Positions 42,272-52,376 are shown, counted from the first letter of the stretch. The stretch is DNA of 64,000 nt from Leifsonia soli (GCF_013408745.1 NZ_JACCBJ010000001.1:2356001-2420000), one strand, 5' to 3'. The notes: generated by a model not told the origin, from the sequence alone. A program made the numbers and translations.

Positions 42272-43429
42272 CTAGCGCACGCGGGCGGCGCCCGCGGGGA
42301 TCAGGGCGCCGGGGGCGTCGGAGAACAGCTCGTCGACGACGCGGTCGGCGAGGCCGAGCCCGGTGGTCATCCCGATGCCGGTGGTGACGGAGACGACGCG
42401 GACGCCGGGGGCCGGCGCGGCGACCAGGAACTCGTCCGGCGCGGCCGCGTAGACGCCCTGCCAGCGCTCCCGGACGCGCAGGTCGGCGACGCCGAACAGC
42501 TCGCGCGTCTGCTCCAGCAGCAGGGCGAACGCCTCCTCGTGCTGGAACGGGGACGCGTCCGCGCCCCGGGCGTGGGTGTCGCCGACGATCAGGGTGCCGT
42601 CGGGACGCTGGGTGAACATGAGGTTCACGTCCAGCGCCGCCAGGGCCGGCTGCTCGGCCGCGAGGCGTTCGCGCAGCGCCGCCGCGCTGGGGGTGCGGGC
42701 GAAGCCGGAGTAGCGGACGAGGGACCAGCCGGTCAGCACCGGCGTCGCCAGCGGCAGCTCGAGGGCGGCCTCCACGAGCATCATGTCCAGCCCGCAGCGC
42801 TCGATGCCGTGCGCCTCGGCGATCCCGGGGAACAGGTGGTCGACGTCGTGCCCGACGGCGACGACGACCGCGTCGGCCGCGACCCGTCCGCGGGGCGTGC
42901 GCACCAGTCCGGGCTCCACACCCGAGACCGCGGTCTGCCAGAAGAAGTCGACGCCGTGGGCGTCCAGCCAGCGGGCGATCGCCGCGGCGGCCTCGCGCGG
43001 GTCGATCTGCAGGTCGGAGGGCAGCAGGGCGCCGCCCACTGCGACGCCGTCGGCGACCGGGACACTCTCGCGCACCTCGGCGGGGGTGAGGAGCCGGACG
43101 TCGTGGCCTCCGCGCCGCTCGCGGAACTCCTCCAGCACGGCGAGTTCGTCGTCCGCCCGCGCGACGACGATGCTCCCCGACTCGCGCAGCCAGAAGCCGG
43201 CCTCGGGAGCCAGGGTCAGCCACAGCTCGCGGGCGAGCTCGGCGTACGCGCGCGCCTCGCCCTCCTGCCCGGTGATGCCGAGGTGGCCGAAATTGCGGAC
43301 CGACGCCCCCTGCACGCCGGAGGCGCGGTCGATCACGGCCACCGTCAGTCCTCGCCGGAGGGCTGCGACGGCATGCCCGAGCCCGACGATCCCGGCGCCG
43401 ACCACCGCGAGGTCGTAGTGCCTGCCCAT
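42272..43429 (-). CDS. FAD-dependent oxidase of the phosphonate cluster (HpnW-type)
   Basis: This is a 385-residue glycine-oxidase-like (DAO-fold) protein. The Rossmann motif is LAVVGAGIVGLGHAVAALRRG, with VQGASVRNFGHLG near it and TGIGMTTGLGLAD at the C-terminus. It matches the TIGR03364 group proposed to oxidise aminophosphonates such as 2-aminoethylphosphonate to the aldehyde. It is the first gene of the hpnW-hpnX-hpnZ-like operon, with the HAD gene 25 bases downstream. ATG at 43429 (MGRHYDLAVVG). Confidence 0.8.
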   Translation of the reverse strand: MGRHYDLAVVGAGIVGLGHAVAALRRGLTVAVIDRASGVQGASVRNFGHLGITGQEGEARAYAELARELWLTLAPEAGFWLRESGSIVVARADDELAVLEEFRERRGGHDVRLLTPAEVRESVPVADGVAVGGALLPSDLQIDPREAAAAIARWLDAHGVDFFWQTAVSGVEPGLVRTPRGRVAADAVVVAVGHDVDHLFPGIAEAHGIERCGLDMMLVEAALELPLATPVLTGWSLVRYSGFARTPSAAALRERLAAEQPALAALDVNLMFTQRPDGTLIVGDTHARGADASPFQHEEAFALLLEQTRELFGVADLRVRERWQGVYAAAPDEFLVAAPAPGVRVVSVTTGIGMTTGLGLADRVVDELFSDAPGALIPAGAARVR

Positions 43430-43629
43430 CCGGAGCCTCCCTGCGTCCCCGCTCACCGCGTGCCTTGTTCGTGGGTCAGTGCGCCACGCTAGGAGCCCGG
43501 TGCGACGGTGGTCGCAACTGGAGGTAACGCCCGGGTGAACGGAGCGAGGACGGCGGGTGCCGCCATCGTCGGGGAACAGTGCCCGGACCGGCTGTTGCAG
43601 TATTGCGGCGGTCGGCGCAGAATTGCAGC

Positions 43630-44490
43630 ATGGCCGACGGCGACAACACCCGCGAGTTCGATCCCGACATCGTCACCGACTTCCGGGAGCGGATGTCGTA
43701 CGGCTCTTACCTGGAACTCGACACGCTGCTCAGCGCTCAGCGCCCGGTGAGCCGCCCGGAGCACCACGACGAACTGCTGTTCATCATCCAGCACCAGACG
43801 ACGGAGCTCTGGCTGAAGCTCGTCCTCCACGAGCTGGAGTCCGCCCGCGACCTCCTGCGCGCCGACGACCTCTCGCCCGCACTCAAGCGCATCGCCCGCG
43901 TGAAGCACATCCAGCGCACCCTCACCGAGCAGTGGTCGGTGCTCGCCACGCTCACGCCGACGGAGTACGCGGAGTTCCGCGGCTTCCTGGGAAACTCGTC
44001 CGGCTTCCAGTCGTACCAGTACCGCGCCGTCGAGTTCGTGCTCGGCAATAAGAACCGCCGCATGCTCAGCGTGTTCGAGAGCGACCCGGCCGCCCACGCG
44101 CTCCTCGCCGCCCTGCTGGATGCGCCCAGCATCTACGACGAGTTCCTGCGGTACCTGGCGCGGGCCGGTTTCGCCGTTCCGGCCTCGCTGCTGGAGCGGG
44201 ACGTCACGCAGGCGCACGTCTTCACCCCGGAACTGGTGCCGGTCTTCCGCGAGATCTACGAGCACGCCACGGACCACTGGCGCGAGTACGAGGCCTGCGA
44301 GGAGTTCGTCGACCTGGAGGACAACTTCCAGCTCTGGCGGTTCCGTCACCTGAAGACGGTGCAGCGCACCATCGGGATGAAGACCGGTACCGGCGGATCC
44401 ACCGGCGCCGCGTTCCTGCAGAAGGCGCTCGAGCTGACCTTCTTCCCCGAGCTGTACGCCGTCCGCACCGAGATCGGAGCACCCGCATGA
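43630..44490 (+). CDS. kynA: Tryptophan 2,3-dioxygenase
   Basis: This 286-residue heme enzyme opens the indole ring of tryptophan to N-formylkynurenine. The distal-site stretch is HHDELLFIIQHQTTELW, the heme-binding region LWRFRHLKTVQRTIGMKTGTGGSTGAAFLQ is complete, and the catalytic SYLELDTLL is present. ATG at 43630. It is the first gene of an operon with an amidohydrolase and kynU; it overlaps the next gene by four bases. Confidence 0.95.
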   Translation: MADGDNTREFDPDIVTDFRERMSYGSYLELDTLLSAQRPVSRPEHHDELLFIIQHQTTELWLKLVLHELESARDLLRADDLSPALKRIARVKHIQRTLTEQWSVLATLTPTEYAEFRGFLGNSSGFQSYQYRAVEFVLGNKNRRMLSVFESDPAAHALLAALLDAPSIYDEFLRYLARAGFAVPASLLERDVTQAHVFTPELVPVFREIYEHATDHWREYEACEEFVDLEDNFQLWRFRHLKTVQRTIGMKTGTGGSTGAAFLQKALELTFFPELYAVRTEIGAPA

Positions 44491-45569
44491 GCGACGACGC
44501 CTACCTCACCGTCGATGCCGTGTGGAACGGCCATCGATTCCTCAGCACGACGACGTTCCGCAGCGACGGCGAGCGCCTCCACGCGGTGGACGACATCCCT
44601 TCGCACGCCCGGCACGAGCACCTCGGCGGCACGATCTTCCCGCGCCTCACCGACCACCACACCCACGTCGGGCTGACCGACCAGCACGCCGTCTTCTCGG
44701 GCGGCATCACGCACGCGATCGACCTCGGCTGGGTGCCGGCCGTGGCGGCCGGATGGCTGACCGACGACCTCACGCGTCCGTCCGTCGCGATCGTCGGCTC
44801 GCTCATCACCTGCGAGGGCGGCTACCCGGTCAACGCCGGATGGGGACCTCCCGGCTCCTCGACGGAGGTCGGCGGCGAGCGGGAGGCGCGGCTGGCGGTG
44901 CGGGCGAACATCATGATGGGAGCCTCCCTCATCAAGGTCACGCTCAACATCGAAGCCGGCGAAACTGTGGACGATCACGTTCTCCACAGCATCGTCGCGG
45001 AATCCCACGCGCAGGGTGCACCGGTCACCGTCCACGTCCAGGGCGCCGGGCAGACCGCCCGCGCCGTCCGCGCGGGGGCCGACCAGCTCGCCCACACCCC
45101 GTTCACCGAGCGGGTCGACGACGACCTCATCGCCGAGTGCGTCCGCCGCGGCATGAGCTGGGTCAGCACCCTCGACATCCACGGCTGGGGAGACCCCACC
45201 GAGCAGCACGCCGTCGCGTCGGAGAACCTGGGCCGCTTCGCCCGCGCCGGCGGCCGGGTGCTCTACGGAACGGATCTGGGGAACGGGCCGCTCGCGGTGG
45301 GCGTCAACGAGCGCGAGCTGCGCGGGATGCTCGAGGCGGGCGTCCACCCGGACCACCTGATCCGCTCGATCGCCGGCCTGCGCCGCCCGGACGACGACCA
45401 GGCGCCGACCGTCGGCCCCCGCCTGGCCTGGGCACCGGCCGCACCGCCGACCGACCCCGACGCGCTGCCCGCCTGGCTCGCCACCGCGCGCGGACTCACC
45501 GCTCGCGCCCTCACCGCTCGTGCCCTCACCGCATCCGACCGTCCGACCGCCCCGGAGGACCCCGCATGA
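44487..45569 (+). CDS. Amidohydrolase in the kyn operon, candidate N-formylkynurenine formamidase
   Basis: This is a 360-residue metal-dependent amidohydrolase. The HxH pair is in TDHHTHVGL, the carbamylated lysine in ASLIKVTLN, metal histidines in VTVHVQGAG and DQLAHTPF, and the catalytic aspartate in LYGTDLGNG. It resembles imidazolonepropionase/prolidase-like members. It lies between kynA and kynU with 4-base overlaps on both sides, and no known kynB- or arylformamidase-type gene is present. The formamidase step is therefore the natural missing role, but this is inference. The C-terminus has a duplicated LTARA unit. Confidence 0.78.
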   Translation: MSDDAYLTVDAVWNGHRFLSTTTFRSDGERLHAVDDIPSHARHEHLGGTIFPRLTDHHTHVGLTDQHAVFSGGITHAIDLGWVPAVAAGWLTDDLTRPSVAIVGSLITCEGGYPVNAGWGPPGSSTEVGGEREARLAVRANIMMGASLIKVTLNIEAGETVDDHVLHSIVAESHAQGAPVTVHVQGAGQTARAVRAGADQLAHTPFTERVDDDLIAECVRRGMSWVSTLDIHGWGDPTEQHAVASENLGRFARAGGRVLYGTDLGNGPLAVGVNERELRGMLEAGVHPDHLIRSIAGLRRPDDDQAPTVGPRLAWAPAAPPTDPDALPAWLATARGLTARALTARALTASDRPTAPEDPA

Positions 45570-46840
45570 CCGACTTCGACACAGCACCTCCCGCCGCCCT
45601 GTCCCCCGACCCGCTCAGTGCGGCACGCGCCCTCGACGCCGCCGACCCGCTCGCCGCCTTCCGCAGCCGGTTCGCCGGGATCGACGACGGCAGCAGCGCC
45701 GTGACCGCCTACTTCGACGGCAACTCGCTCGGCCGACCGACGCGGGCGAGCATCGACCGCATCCAGCGGTTCCTCGTCGAGGGGTGGGGCGATCGGCTGA
45801 TCCGCGGCTGGGACGAGGAGTGGATGGAGCTGCCGTTCGCGATCGGCGACGACCTGGGCCGCGCGGCCCTCGGCGCGGCTGCCGGGCAGACCTTCATCGG
45901 CGACTCGACCACGGTCCTCCTCTACAAGCTGGCGCGCGCGGCCGTCGACAGCCTCCCCGAGCGCAGCGAGATCGTGCTCGACACGGACAACTTCCCGACC
46001 GACCGCTACCTGCTCGACGGCATCGCCCGCGAGCGCGGCCTGCGCCTGGTGTGGATCGAGGCGGACACCGAGGCGGGTGTGACGGCGGAGCAGGTGGCCG
46101 CGGTCGTCGGGCCGCAGACGGCCCTCGTCGTGCTCAGCCACGTCGCCTACCGCTCCGGCTTCCTGGCCGACCTGCACACCATCACGCGCATCGTCCACGA
46201 CGCGGGCGCCCTCGTGCTGTGGGATCTCTGCCACTCGGCAGGGTCGGTGCCCGTGGAGCTGGACGCCGCGGACGTCGACCTCGCCGTCGGCTGCACCTAC
46301 AAGTACCTGAACGGCGGTCCGGGGTCGCCCGCCTTCGGCTACGTGAACGCGCGGCTCATCCCGCACATCTCGCAGCCGATCCAGGGCTGGATGGGTGCGC
46401 GCGACGTCTTCCTGATGGGCCCGGAGTACGTGCCGGCCGACAGCATCCGGCGCTTCCTCAGCGGAACGCCTCCCATCGTCGGGATGCTGGCGATGCGCGA
46501 CACCATCGCGATGATCGAGGAGGCCGGCATCGCGGCGGTGCGGGCCAAGTCGGTCGCGCTGACCGAGTTCGCCGTCGCTCTCGCCGACGAGTGGCTGACC
46601 CCGCTCGGCGTCACCCTCGCCTCCCCGCGCGACCCCGAGCGCCGCGGCGGCCACATCACGCTCAGCCACCCGGCCATGCGCGAGGTCACGGCGCTGCTGT
46701 GGCAGCGCGACGTCATCCCCGACTACCGCGACCCGGACGGCCTGCGCGTCGGACTGTCGCCGCTCAGCACCGGCTTCGAGGAGGTCTGCACCGGGATGGC
46801 CGCGGTGCGCGACGCCCTCGGCGAGCTCACGCATGACTGA
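45566..46840 (+). CDS. kynU: Kynureninase
   Basis: This 424-residue PLP enzyme converts kynurenine to anthranilate and alanine. The PLP lysine is in GCTYKYLNGGPGSPAF, the cofactor phosphate region is in FIGDSTTVLLYK, the aspartate in LWDLCHSAGSVPVELDAADVD (in parts), and YFDGNSLGR is the conserved start. ATG at 45566 overlaps the amidohydrolase stop. It completes the tryptophan-to-anthranilate pathway with kynA. Confidence 0.95.
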   Translation: MTDFDTAPPAALSPDPLSAARALDAADPLAAFRSRFAGIDDGSSAVTAYFDGNSLGRPTRASIDRIQRFLVEGWGDRLIRGWDEEWMELPFAIGDDLGRAALGAAAGQTFIGDSTTVLLYKLARAAVDSLPERSEIVLDTDNFPTDRYLLDGIARERGLRLVWIEADTEAGVTAEQVAAVVGPQTALVVLSHVAYRSGFLADLHTITRIVHDAGALVLWDLCHSAGSVPVELDAADVDLAVGCTYKYLNGGPGSPAFGYVNARLIPHISQPIQGWMGARDVFLMGPEYVPADSIRRFLSGTPPIVGMLAMRDTIAMIEEAGIAAVRAKSVALTEFAVALADEWLTPLGVTLASPRDPERRGGHITLSHPAMREVTALLWQRDVIPDYRDPDGLRVGLSPLSTGFEEVCTGMAAVRDALGELTHD

Positions 46841-47720
46841 GGCCGGCGTCGCCTCGCGCACCGACGCACGCGTCGTGCGCGACGATCCCGAGGCCGCCAG
46901 CGGTAGCGCGACCGCGCTGCTGCGCACCGTGGTGGGCAGCGTCCTCCGACCGATCGGCGGGTGGATGAGCGCCGCGGGCGCCGTCCGCCTCATGGATGCG
47001 CTCGGCGTGCCCGCGGCGACCGCGCGTTCCAGCCTGGCGCGGCTGTGCGCGCGGGGCGTCCTTCGGCGAGGGCCCCGCGACGGGGTCGCCGGCTACGCGC
47101 TCGACCCGGCAGCGGTGCCGATGCTGGAGCGCGGGGACGCGCGCATCTTCGGCGAGCGGGTGGAGGCGTCCCGCTGGCTGCTGCTGTCCCTCTCGTTCCC
47201 GGAGCATGCCCGCGGGTCGCGCGACCGGTTGCGTCGCCGCCTCGCCGCGCTCGGCTGCGGAACGGTGGCCGACGGCCTGTGGATCGCGCCGTCGGCGCTG
47301 GAGGCGGAGCTGGCCGCCGCCGTCACGGAGAGCGCGTCGGACGACCACCGCGCCGGCCGCCCGGTCGTCGCGATGTTCGCGGACGCGTCCCCGCGCGGCG
47401 ACCTCTCCGCCGGGCTCGCCCGCTGGTACGACCTCGCCGTCATCCGCACGGCGCACGAGTCCTTCCTCTCCCGGTTCGGCGAGCTGCCGCATCCCCTGGA
47501 CGACGCCCGGGCCTTCGCCACGTGGATCCGCGCCCTCGACGAGTGGCGGGTGATCCCGTACCGCGACCCCGGGCTCCCCGCCGCTGCCTTGCCCGCCGAC
47601 TGGCCGGGGACCGCGTCCGCTCGGCTGTTCCAGCAGTTGCGGGCACAGCTGGAGGAGCGCGCGATCTCCCACGCCGCCGCCGTGGCGGCGCCGGACCGCA
47701 TCCCCGCGCCCGCACGGTAG
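46833..47720 (+). CDS. PaaX-family transcriptional regulator
   Basis: This 295-residue protein has an N-terminal winged helix (MSAAGAVRLMDALGVPAATARSSLARLCARGVL). A PaaX central domain (RDRLRRRLAALGCGTVADGLWIAP) and C-terminal domain (DARAFATWIRALDEWRVIPYRDPGLPA) follow. PaaX regulators sense CoA-linked aromatics, for example phenylacetyl-CoA. Start overlaps kynU by eight bases, so it may regulate the kyn operon in response to a kynurenine/anthranilate derivative. Confidence 0.88.
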   Translation: MTEAGVASRTDARVVRDDPEAASGSATALLRTVVGSVLRPIGGWMSAAGAVRLMDALGVPAATARSSLARLCARGVLRRGPRDGVAGYALDPAAVPMLERGDARIFGERVEASRWLLLSLSFPEHARGSRDRLRRRLAALGCGTVADGLWIAPSALEAELAAAVTESASDDHRAGRPVVAMFADASPRGDLSAGLARWYDLAVIRTAHESFLSRFGELPHPLDDARAFATWIRALDEWRVIPYRDPGLPAAALPADWPGTASARLFQQLRAQLEERAISHAAAVAAPDRIPAPAR

Positions 47721-47770
47721 AATCGACGCGAAACCCCCACCCTTTGCGCCCGAGTGAGCGGAGTGTCCCC

Positions 47771-48031
47771 GTGCCGACGATCGTTGTTGAAGTGATGCCC
47801 AAGGCCGAGCTGCTCGACCCGCAGGGGAAGGCGGTCGCCGGTGCGCTCGCCCGCACCGGTCGCGGCGTCGTCACCGGAGTGCGCGTCGGGAAGCGCTTCG
47901 AGCTGACCGTGGACGGCCCCATCGACGACGAGGTGCGCGCGACGGTCGCGGAGATCGCAGGCGAGATCCTCTCCAACTCCGTGATCGAGGACGTGGTGGG
48001 CATCCACTACCCGGCCGAGGTCGACGCCTGA
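47771..48031 (+). CDS. purS: FGAM synthase subunit PurS
   Basis: This is an 86-residue subunit that links PurQ to PurL and helps transfer ammonia. It reads [22 protein letters not shown], then [14 protein letters not shown] and ends IHYPAEVDA. The GTG start at 47771 has 50 bases upstream including a TAGAAT -10-like box (47718-47723) that overlaps the PaaX stop. The purS stop overlaps purQ's ATG. It is easily missed because a longer frame from the PaaX region runs through it. Confidence 0.93.
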   Translation: MPTIVVEVMPKAELLDPQGKAVAGALARTGRGVVTGVRVGKRFELTVDGPIDDEVRATVAEIAGEILSNSVIEDVVGIHYPAEVDA

Positions 48032-48729
48032 TGCGCATCGGCGTCATCACCTTCCCCGGTTCCCTGGACGACCGCGACGCCCTGCGCGCGGTGCGCATGG
48101 CGGGCGCCGAGCCCGTCGCGCTGTGGCACGGCGAGCACGACCTGCAGGGCGTCGACGCCCTCGTGCTGCCCGGCGGATTCTCGTACGGCGACTATCTGCG
48201 CTGCGGCGCCATCGCCTCCCTCTCGCCGATCATGACCGAGGTCGTGGATGCGGCGCAGAAGGGGATGCCCGTCCTCGGCATCTGCAACGGGTTCCAGATG
48301 CTGGCGGAGGCGCACCTGGTCGCCGGCGGCCTGATCCGCAACGACCACGGCACCTTCATCCGCCGCGACCAGCACCTGACGGTCGAGAACACGCAGACGC
48401 CGTGGACGAACGGCTTCGAGCAGGGCCAGGAGATCGTCATCCCGCTGAAGAACGGCGAGGGCGGCTTCATCGCGTCGGCCGAGGAGCTGGCGCGGCTCGA
48501 AGGCGAGGGCCTCGTCGTCTTCCGCTACGCGGGCGTCAACCCGAATGGCTCGCTCGACGACATCGCGGGCGTCCGCAACGAGCGCGGCAACGTGGTCGGC
48601 CTCATGCCGCACCCGGAGCACGCGGTCGAGCCCGGCTTCGGCCCGGACACCCCGGACGCGATGCGCTCGGGGACGGACGGCCTCACGTTCTTCACCTCCG
48701 TCATCCGCTCGGCGCTCGTCGAGGCGTAG
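48031..48729 (+). CDS. purQ: FGAM synthase glutaminase subunit PurQ
   Basis: This is a 232-residue class I glutamine amidotransferase. The catalytic cysteine is in [11 protein letters not shown], the His-Glu pair is in [11 protein letters not shown], and the N-terminus reads [20 protein letters not shown] overlaps the purS stop (TGATG). It supplies ammonia to PurL. The large subunit gene follows after 173 bases rather than overlapping. Confidence 0.95.
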   Translation: MRIGVITFPGSLDDRDALRAVRMAGAEPVALWHGEHDLQGVDALVLPGGFSYGDYLRCGAIASLSPIMTEVVDAAQKGMPVLGICNGFQMLAEAHLVAGGLIRNDHGTFIRRDQHLTVENTQTPWTNGFEQGQEIVIPLKNGEGGFIASAEELARLEGEGLVVFRYAGVNPNGSLDDIAGVRNERGNVVGLMPHPEHAVEPGFGPDTPDAMRSGTDGLTFFTSVIRSALVEA

Positions 48730-48902
48730 GAGCTGCGCCGCCACGGCGACTGCGACGCTGCGGAACGACTGCGGGTGCGCGCCCAGGCGCAGACGTTACG
48801 GGCGGGCGCAGTCGCGGGCGGGGTCGCCCGGTCTGACCTCTCTCCGCGCCCGGTAGACTGGAGCCCATCCCCCGCCTGCCCCGCCCAGCCTGGAGTGCCC
48901 GC

Positions 48903-51221
48903 GTGACCGACACCGCCACCGCCCACGTCGTCGACACCGTCGCGAACGCGATCGAGACCCCGGAGCGGGAGCAGCCGTTCGCGGCGCTCGGGCTCAAGGA
49001 GGACGAGTACGCGAAGATCCGCGAGATCCTCGGCCGCCGCCCCACCAGCGGCGAGCTGGCGATGTACTCGGTGATGTGGTCGGAGCACTGCTCCTACAAG
49101 TCGTCGAAGATCTACCTGCGGCAGTTCGGGCAGAAGGTCAGCCCGGCCATGAAGAAGAACCTCATGGTCGGCATGGGCGAGAACGCCGGCGTCGTGGATG
49201 TCGGCGAGGGCTGGGCGGTCACCTTCAAGGTGGAGTCGCACAACCACCCCTCCTACATCGAGCCGTTCCAGGGCGCCGCGACCGGCGTCGGCGGCATCGT
49301 CCGCGACATCATCTCGATGGGCGCGCGCCCGGTCGCGGTCATGGACCAACTGCGCTTCGGCGCCATCGACAGCCCGGACACCGCACGCGTCGTGCACGGC
49401 GTCGTCTCGGGCATCTCGTTCTACGGCAACTGCCTCGGCCTGCCGAACATCGGCGGCGAGACCTACTTCGACCCGGTGTACCAGGGCAACCCGCTGGTGA
49501 ACGCCCTCTCGGTCGGCGTCCTGCGCCACGAAGACCTGCACCTGGCGAACGCGTCCGGGGCCGGCAACAAGGTCGTGCTGTTCGGTGCGCGCACCGGCGG
49601 CGACGGGATCGGCGGCGCCAGCATCCTCGCGTCCGACACGTTCTCCGCGGGCGGCCCGACCAAGCGTCCGGCCGTGCAGGTGGGCGACCCGTTCGCCGAG
49701 AAGGTGCTCATCGAGTGCTGCCTGGAGCTGTTCCGCGACAAGCTGGTCGAGGGCATCCAGGATCTGGGCGCCGCCGGCATCTCGTGCGCGACCAGCGAGC
49801 TGGCCTCCAACGGCGACGGCGGGATGTTCATCGAGCTCGACAAGGTCCTCCTGCGCGACCCGAGCCTCACGGCGGAGGAGATCCTCATGTCGGAGAGCCA
49901 GGAGCGCATGATGGCGGTCGTCAAGCCGGAGCTGCTCGACGCCTTCCTCGCCGTCACCGCCAAGTGGGATGTCGAGACCAGCGTGCTCGGCGAGGTCACC
50001 GAGACCGGCCGCCTCGTCATCAACTGGAACGGCGAGGAGATCGTCAACGTCGACCCACGCACGGTCGCGGTCGACGGCCCGGTGTACGAGCGCCCCGTCG
50101 CCTACCCGGCCTGGATCGACGCCCTGCAGGACGACTCGGCCTCCGTGCTCGCCCGCCCGACCACCGGCGACGAGCTGCGCGAGCAGACGCTCGCCCTGCT
50201 CGGCAGCGCCAACCTCGCCGACAAGGGCTGGATCACCGACCAGTACGACTACTTCGTCGGCGGCAACACCGCGCTCGCTTTCCCCGACGACGCCGGCATG
50301 ATCCGCGTCGACGAGGAGTCCGGCCTCGGCTTCGCCATCGCCACCGACGCCAACGGCCGCTACTGCCAGCTCGACCCGAAGCAGGGCGCGAAGCTCGCGC
50401 TGGCCGAGGCGTACCGCAACGTCGCCGCGTCCGGCGCCGTCCCGGTCGCGGTCACCGACTGCCTCAACTTCGGCAGCCCGGAGAATCCCGAGGTCATGTG
50501 GCAGTTCTCGCAGGCCGTCGAGGGCCTGTCGGACGCCTGCCTGGAGCTTGAGATCCCGGTCACCGGCGGCAACGTCTCCTTCTACAACCAGACCGGCGAC
50601 ACCCCGATCTTCCCGACCCCGGTGGTCGGCGTCCTCGGTGTGATCGACGACGTCGCCCGGCGCATCCCGAGCGGCTGGCAGGACGAGGGCGAGAACATCT
50701 ACCTCCTCGGTATCACCCGCGAGGAGCTGGACGGCTCGGCGTGGGCCGGCACCATCCACGGCCACCTCGGCGGCCACCCGCCGGCGGTCGACCTCGACGC
50801 CGAGCGCTCGCTCGCCCAGACGCTGCACGCGGCCTCCCTCGAGGGGCTGGTGTCCTCGGCCCACGACCTCGCCGACGGCGGCCTCGCGCAGGCCCTCGCC
50901 GAGAGCGTCATCCGCTTCGGCGTCGGCGCCCGCGTCTGGCTCACCGAGATCGAGGAGCGCGACGGCGTGGATGCGGCGACCGCGCTGTTCTCGGAGTCGA
51001 CGGCCCGCGTCCTGGTCACCGTCCCGCGCGAGGACGACGTCAAGTTCCGCGGCCTGTGCGCGGGGCGCAACATCCCGGCCCTCCGCATCGGCGTGACCGA
51101 CGCCGAGGTCGGCGCCCAGCCGGTACTCGAGGTACAGGACCTCTTCACCATCGGCCTCGAGGAGCTCCGCGGCGTCCACCGCTCCACTCTCCCCGAGCAC
51201 TTCGGCCCGACGGTCGCGTAA
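48903..51221 (+). CDS. purL: FGAM synthase large subunit PurL
   Basis: This 772-residue small-type PurL lacks the fused glutaminase. Motifs: [74 protein letters not shown] and [21 protein letters not shown] start at 48903. It catalyses ATP-dependent amidation of FGAR with PurS and PurQ. The 173-base gap before it includes TAGACT (48854-48859), a possible own -10. Confidence 0.95.
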   Translation: MTDTATAHVVDTVANAIETPEREQPFAALGLKEDEYAKIREILGRRPTSGELAMYSVMWSEHCSYKSSKIYLRQFGQKVSPAMKKNLMVGMGENAGVVDVGEGWAVTFKVESHNHPSYIEPFQGAATGVGGIVRDIISMGARPVAVMDQLRFGAIDSPDTARVVHGVVSGISFYGNCLGLPNIGGETYFDPVYQGNPLVNALSVGVLRHEDLHLANASGAGNKVVLFGARTGGDGIGGASILASDTFSAGGPTKRPAVQVGDPFAEKVLIECCLELFRDKLVEGIQDLGAAGISCATSELASNGDGGMFIELDKVLLRDPSLTAEEILMSESQERMMAVVKPELLDAFLAVTAKWDVETSVLGEVTETGRLVINWNGEEIVNVDPRTVAVDGPVYERPVAYPAWIDALQDDSASVLARPTTGDELREQTLALLGSANLADKGWITDQYDYFVGGNTALAFPDDAGMIRVDEESGLGFAIATDANGRYCQLDPKQGAKLALAEAYRNVAASGAVPVAVTDCLNFGSPENPEVMWQFSQAVEGLSDACLELEIPVTGGNVSFYNQTGDTPIFPTPVVGVLGVIDDVARRIPSGWQDEGENIYLLGITREELDGSAWAGTIHGHLGGHPPAVDLDAERSLAQTLHAASLEGLVSSAHDLADGGLAQALAESVIRFGVGARVWLTEIEERDGVDAATALFSESTARVLVTVPREDDVKFRGLCAGRNIPALRIGVTDAEVGAQPVLEVQDLFTIGLEELRGVHRSTLPEHFGPTVA

Positions 51222-51227
51222 CTCCCC

Positions 51228-51295
51228 CACCGTCCGCTCCGGAGTTTTTCGCCCCCGACACGCGGTCGGAGGGCGAAAAACTCCGGAGCCGGTGG
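51228..51295. terminator. Perfect palindrome downstream of purL (element C)
   Basis: CTCCGGAGTTTTTCGCCC (51237-51254) is perfectly complementary to 51271-51288, around a 16-base loop. An outer CCACCG/CGGTGG pair (51228-51233 and 51290-51295) extends it. The outer CCCCCACCGTC resembles elements A and B, but the inner part differs. It probably terminates the purL transcript. Confidence 0.6.
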
Positions 51296-51317
51296 TCGGT
51301 GTCGCTACGGTGAGGGC

Positions 51318-52364
51318 ATGACCCGTGCCCGCGCCGACGAGCTGCCGACGCCTCCACTTCTCTCGCGGCGGGCCCGCCGCGTCGTGTCCGTCACCGCGAT
51401 CGTGCTGCTCTGCCTGCTCATCCTGGGCAGTCTGGCGTCGTCGTCACCGTGGCCGTCCGCCCTGACGATCCGCAGCGTCTTCGCGAAGGGCGCGGCCGAG
51501 ACCGTCGCCGAGATGCAGCCGTTCGTGCCGACCAGCGGAGTGACGGCGCAGACCGGCCTCCGCTATGCGCCGGGCTCGCCGGACACGACCTTCGACATCT
51601 TCCGCCCGGAGAGCGCCACCGACCCACTGCCGACCGTGGTGTGGATCCACGGCGGCGCGTGGATCTCGGGCGTCAGCTCCGACGTCGACCCCTACCTGCG
51701 CATCCTGGCCGATCAGGGCTTCACGACCGTCGGGCTCAACTACACCGTCGGGCCGGAGGCGACCTACCCGACCGCGGTCCGGCAGCTCAACGACGCCCTC
51801 GCCTACCTCGACGCGCACGCGGAGACGCTCGGCATCGACCCGAGCCGCATCATCCTGGCCGGGGACTCCGCCGGATCGCAGCTCGCCAGCCAGCTGGCCG
51901 TGATGACCACCAGCCCCGAGTACGCGAACCTGCTCGGCATCGCGCCGGCGCTCCAGCCCGACCAGCTGTCGGCCGTCGTGCTCAACTGCGGGGTCTACGA
52001 CCTCACCGCCCTCGCCAGCCTCACCGGCGTCGACGGCTGGGGCTTCAAGACGGCGCTCTGGTCGTACAGCGGCACGAAGGACTGGTCGCAGACCTACGTC
52101 GGGTCGACCATGTCGACCATCCAGCACGTCACCGCCGCCTTCCCACCGACCTACATCTCCGGCGGAAACGGCGACGGCCTCACCTGGACCCAGTCCGTGC
52201 CGATGGCGGCAGCGCTGCGCGCGAAGGGCGTCGACGTGACCGAGCTGTTCTGGCCCGCCGACCACGAGCCCGCACTGCCGCACGAGTACCAGTTCCACCT
52301 CAAGTTCGCTGACGCGCACACGGCACTGGATGCGACCATCGCCTTCCTCCGCGCGCACAGCTAG
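51318..52364 (+). CDS. Alpha/beta hydrolase, membrane-anchored esterase type
   Basis: This 348-residue protein has one N-terminal membrane helix (VVSVTAIVLLCLLILGSLASS), so its catalytic part faces outside. The hormone-sensitive-lipase/BD-FAE-like core has the oxyanion motif WIHGGAWISG, the nucleophile elbow ILAGDSAGSQLASQLA, and late acidic and His residues in NGDGLTW and PADHEPALPHEYQF. A carboxylesterase or feruloyl-esterase-like activity is likely; substrate unknown. Confidence 0.82.
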   Translation: MTRARADELPTPPLLSRRARRVVSVTAIVLLCLLILGSLASSSPWPSALTIRSVFAKGAAETVAEMQPFVPTSGVTAQTGLRYAPGSPDTTFDIFRPESATDPLPTVVWIHGGAWISGVSSDVDPYLRILADQGFTTVGLNYTVGPEATYPTAVRQLNDALAYLDAHAETLGIDPSRIILAGDSAGSQLASQLAVMTTSPEYANLLGIAPALQPDQLSAVVLNCGVYDLTALASLTGVDGWGFKTALWSYSGTKDWSQTYVGSTMSTIQHVTAAFPPTYISGGNGDGLTWTQSVPMAAALRAKGVDVTELFWPADHEPALPHEYQFHLKFADAHTALDATIAFLRAHS

Positions 52365-52376
52365 CGCGTCGCGGCG

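Noticed and set aside
46961..48031. A 356-residue protein containing PurS at its end
   Set aside because: The first part is antiframe to the PaaX gene. PurS starts at the GTG at 47771 and is 86 residues, the normal size.
48525..51230. A 901-residue minus-strand frame
   Set aside because: It is antisense to purL and has no protein features.
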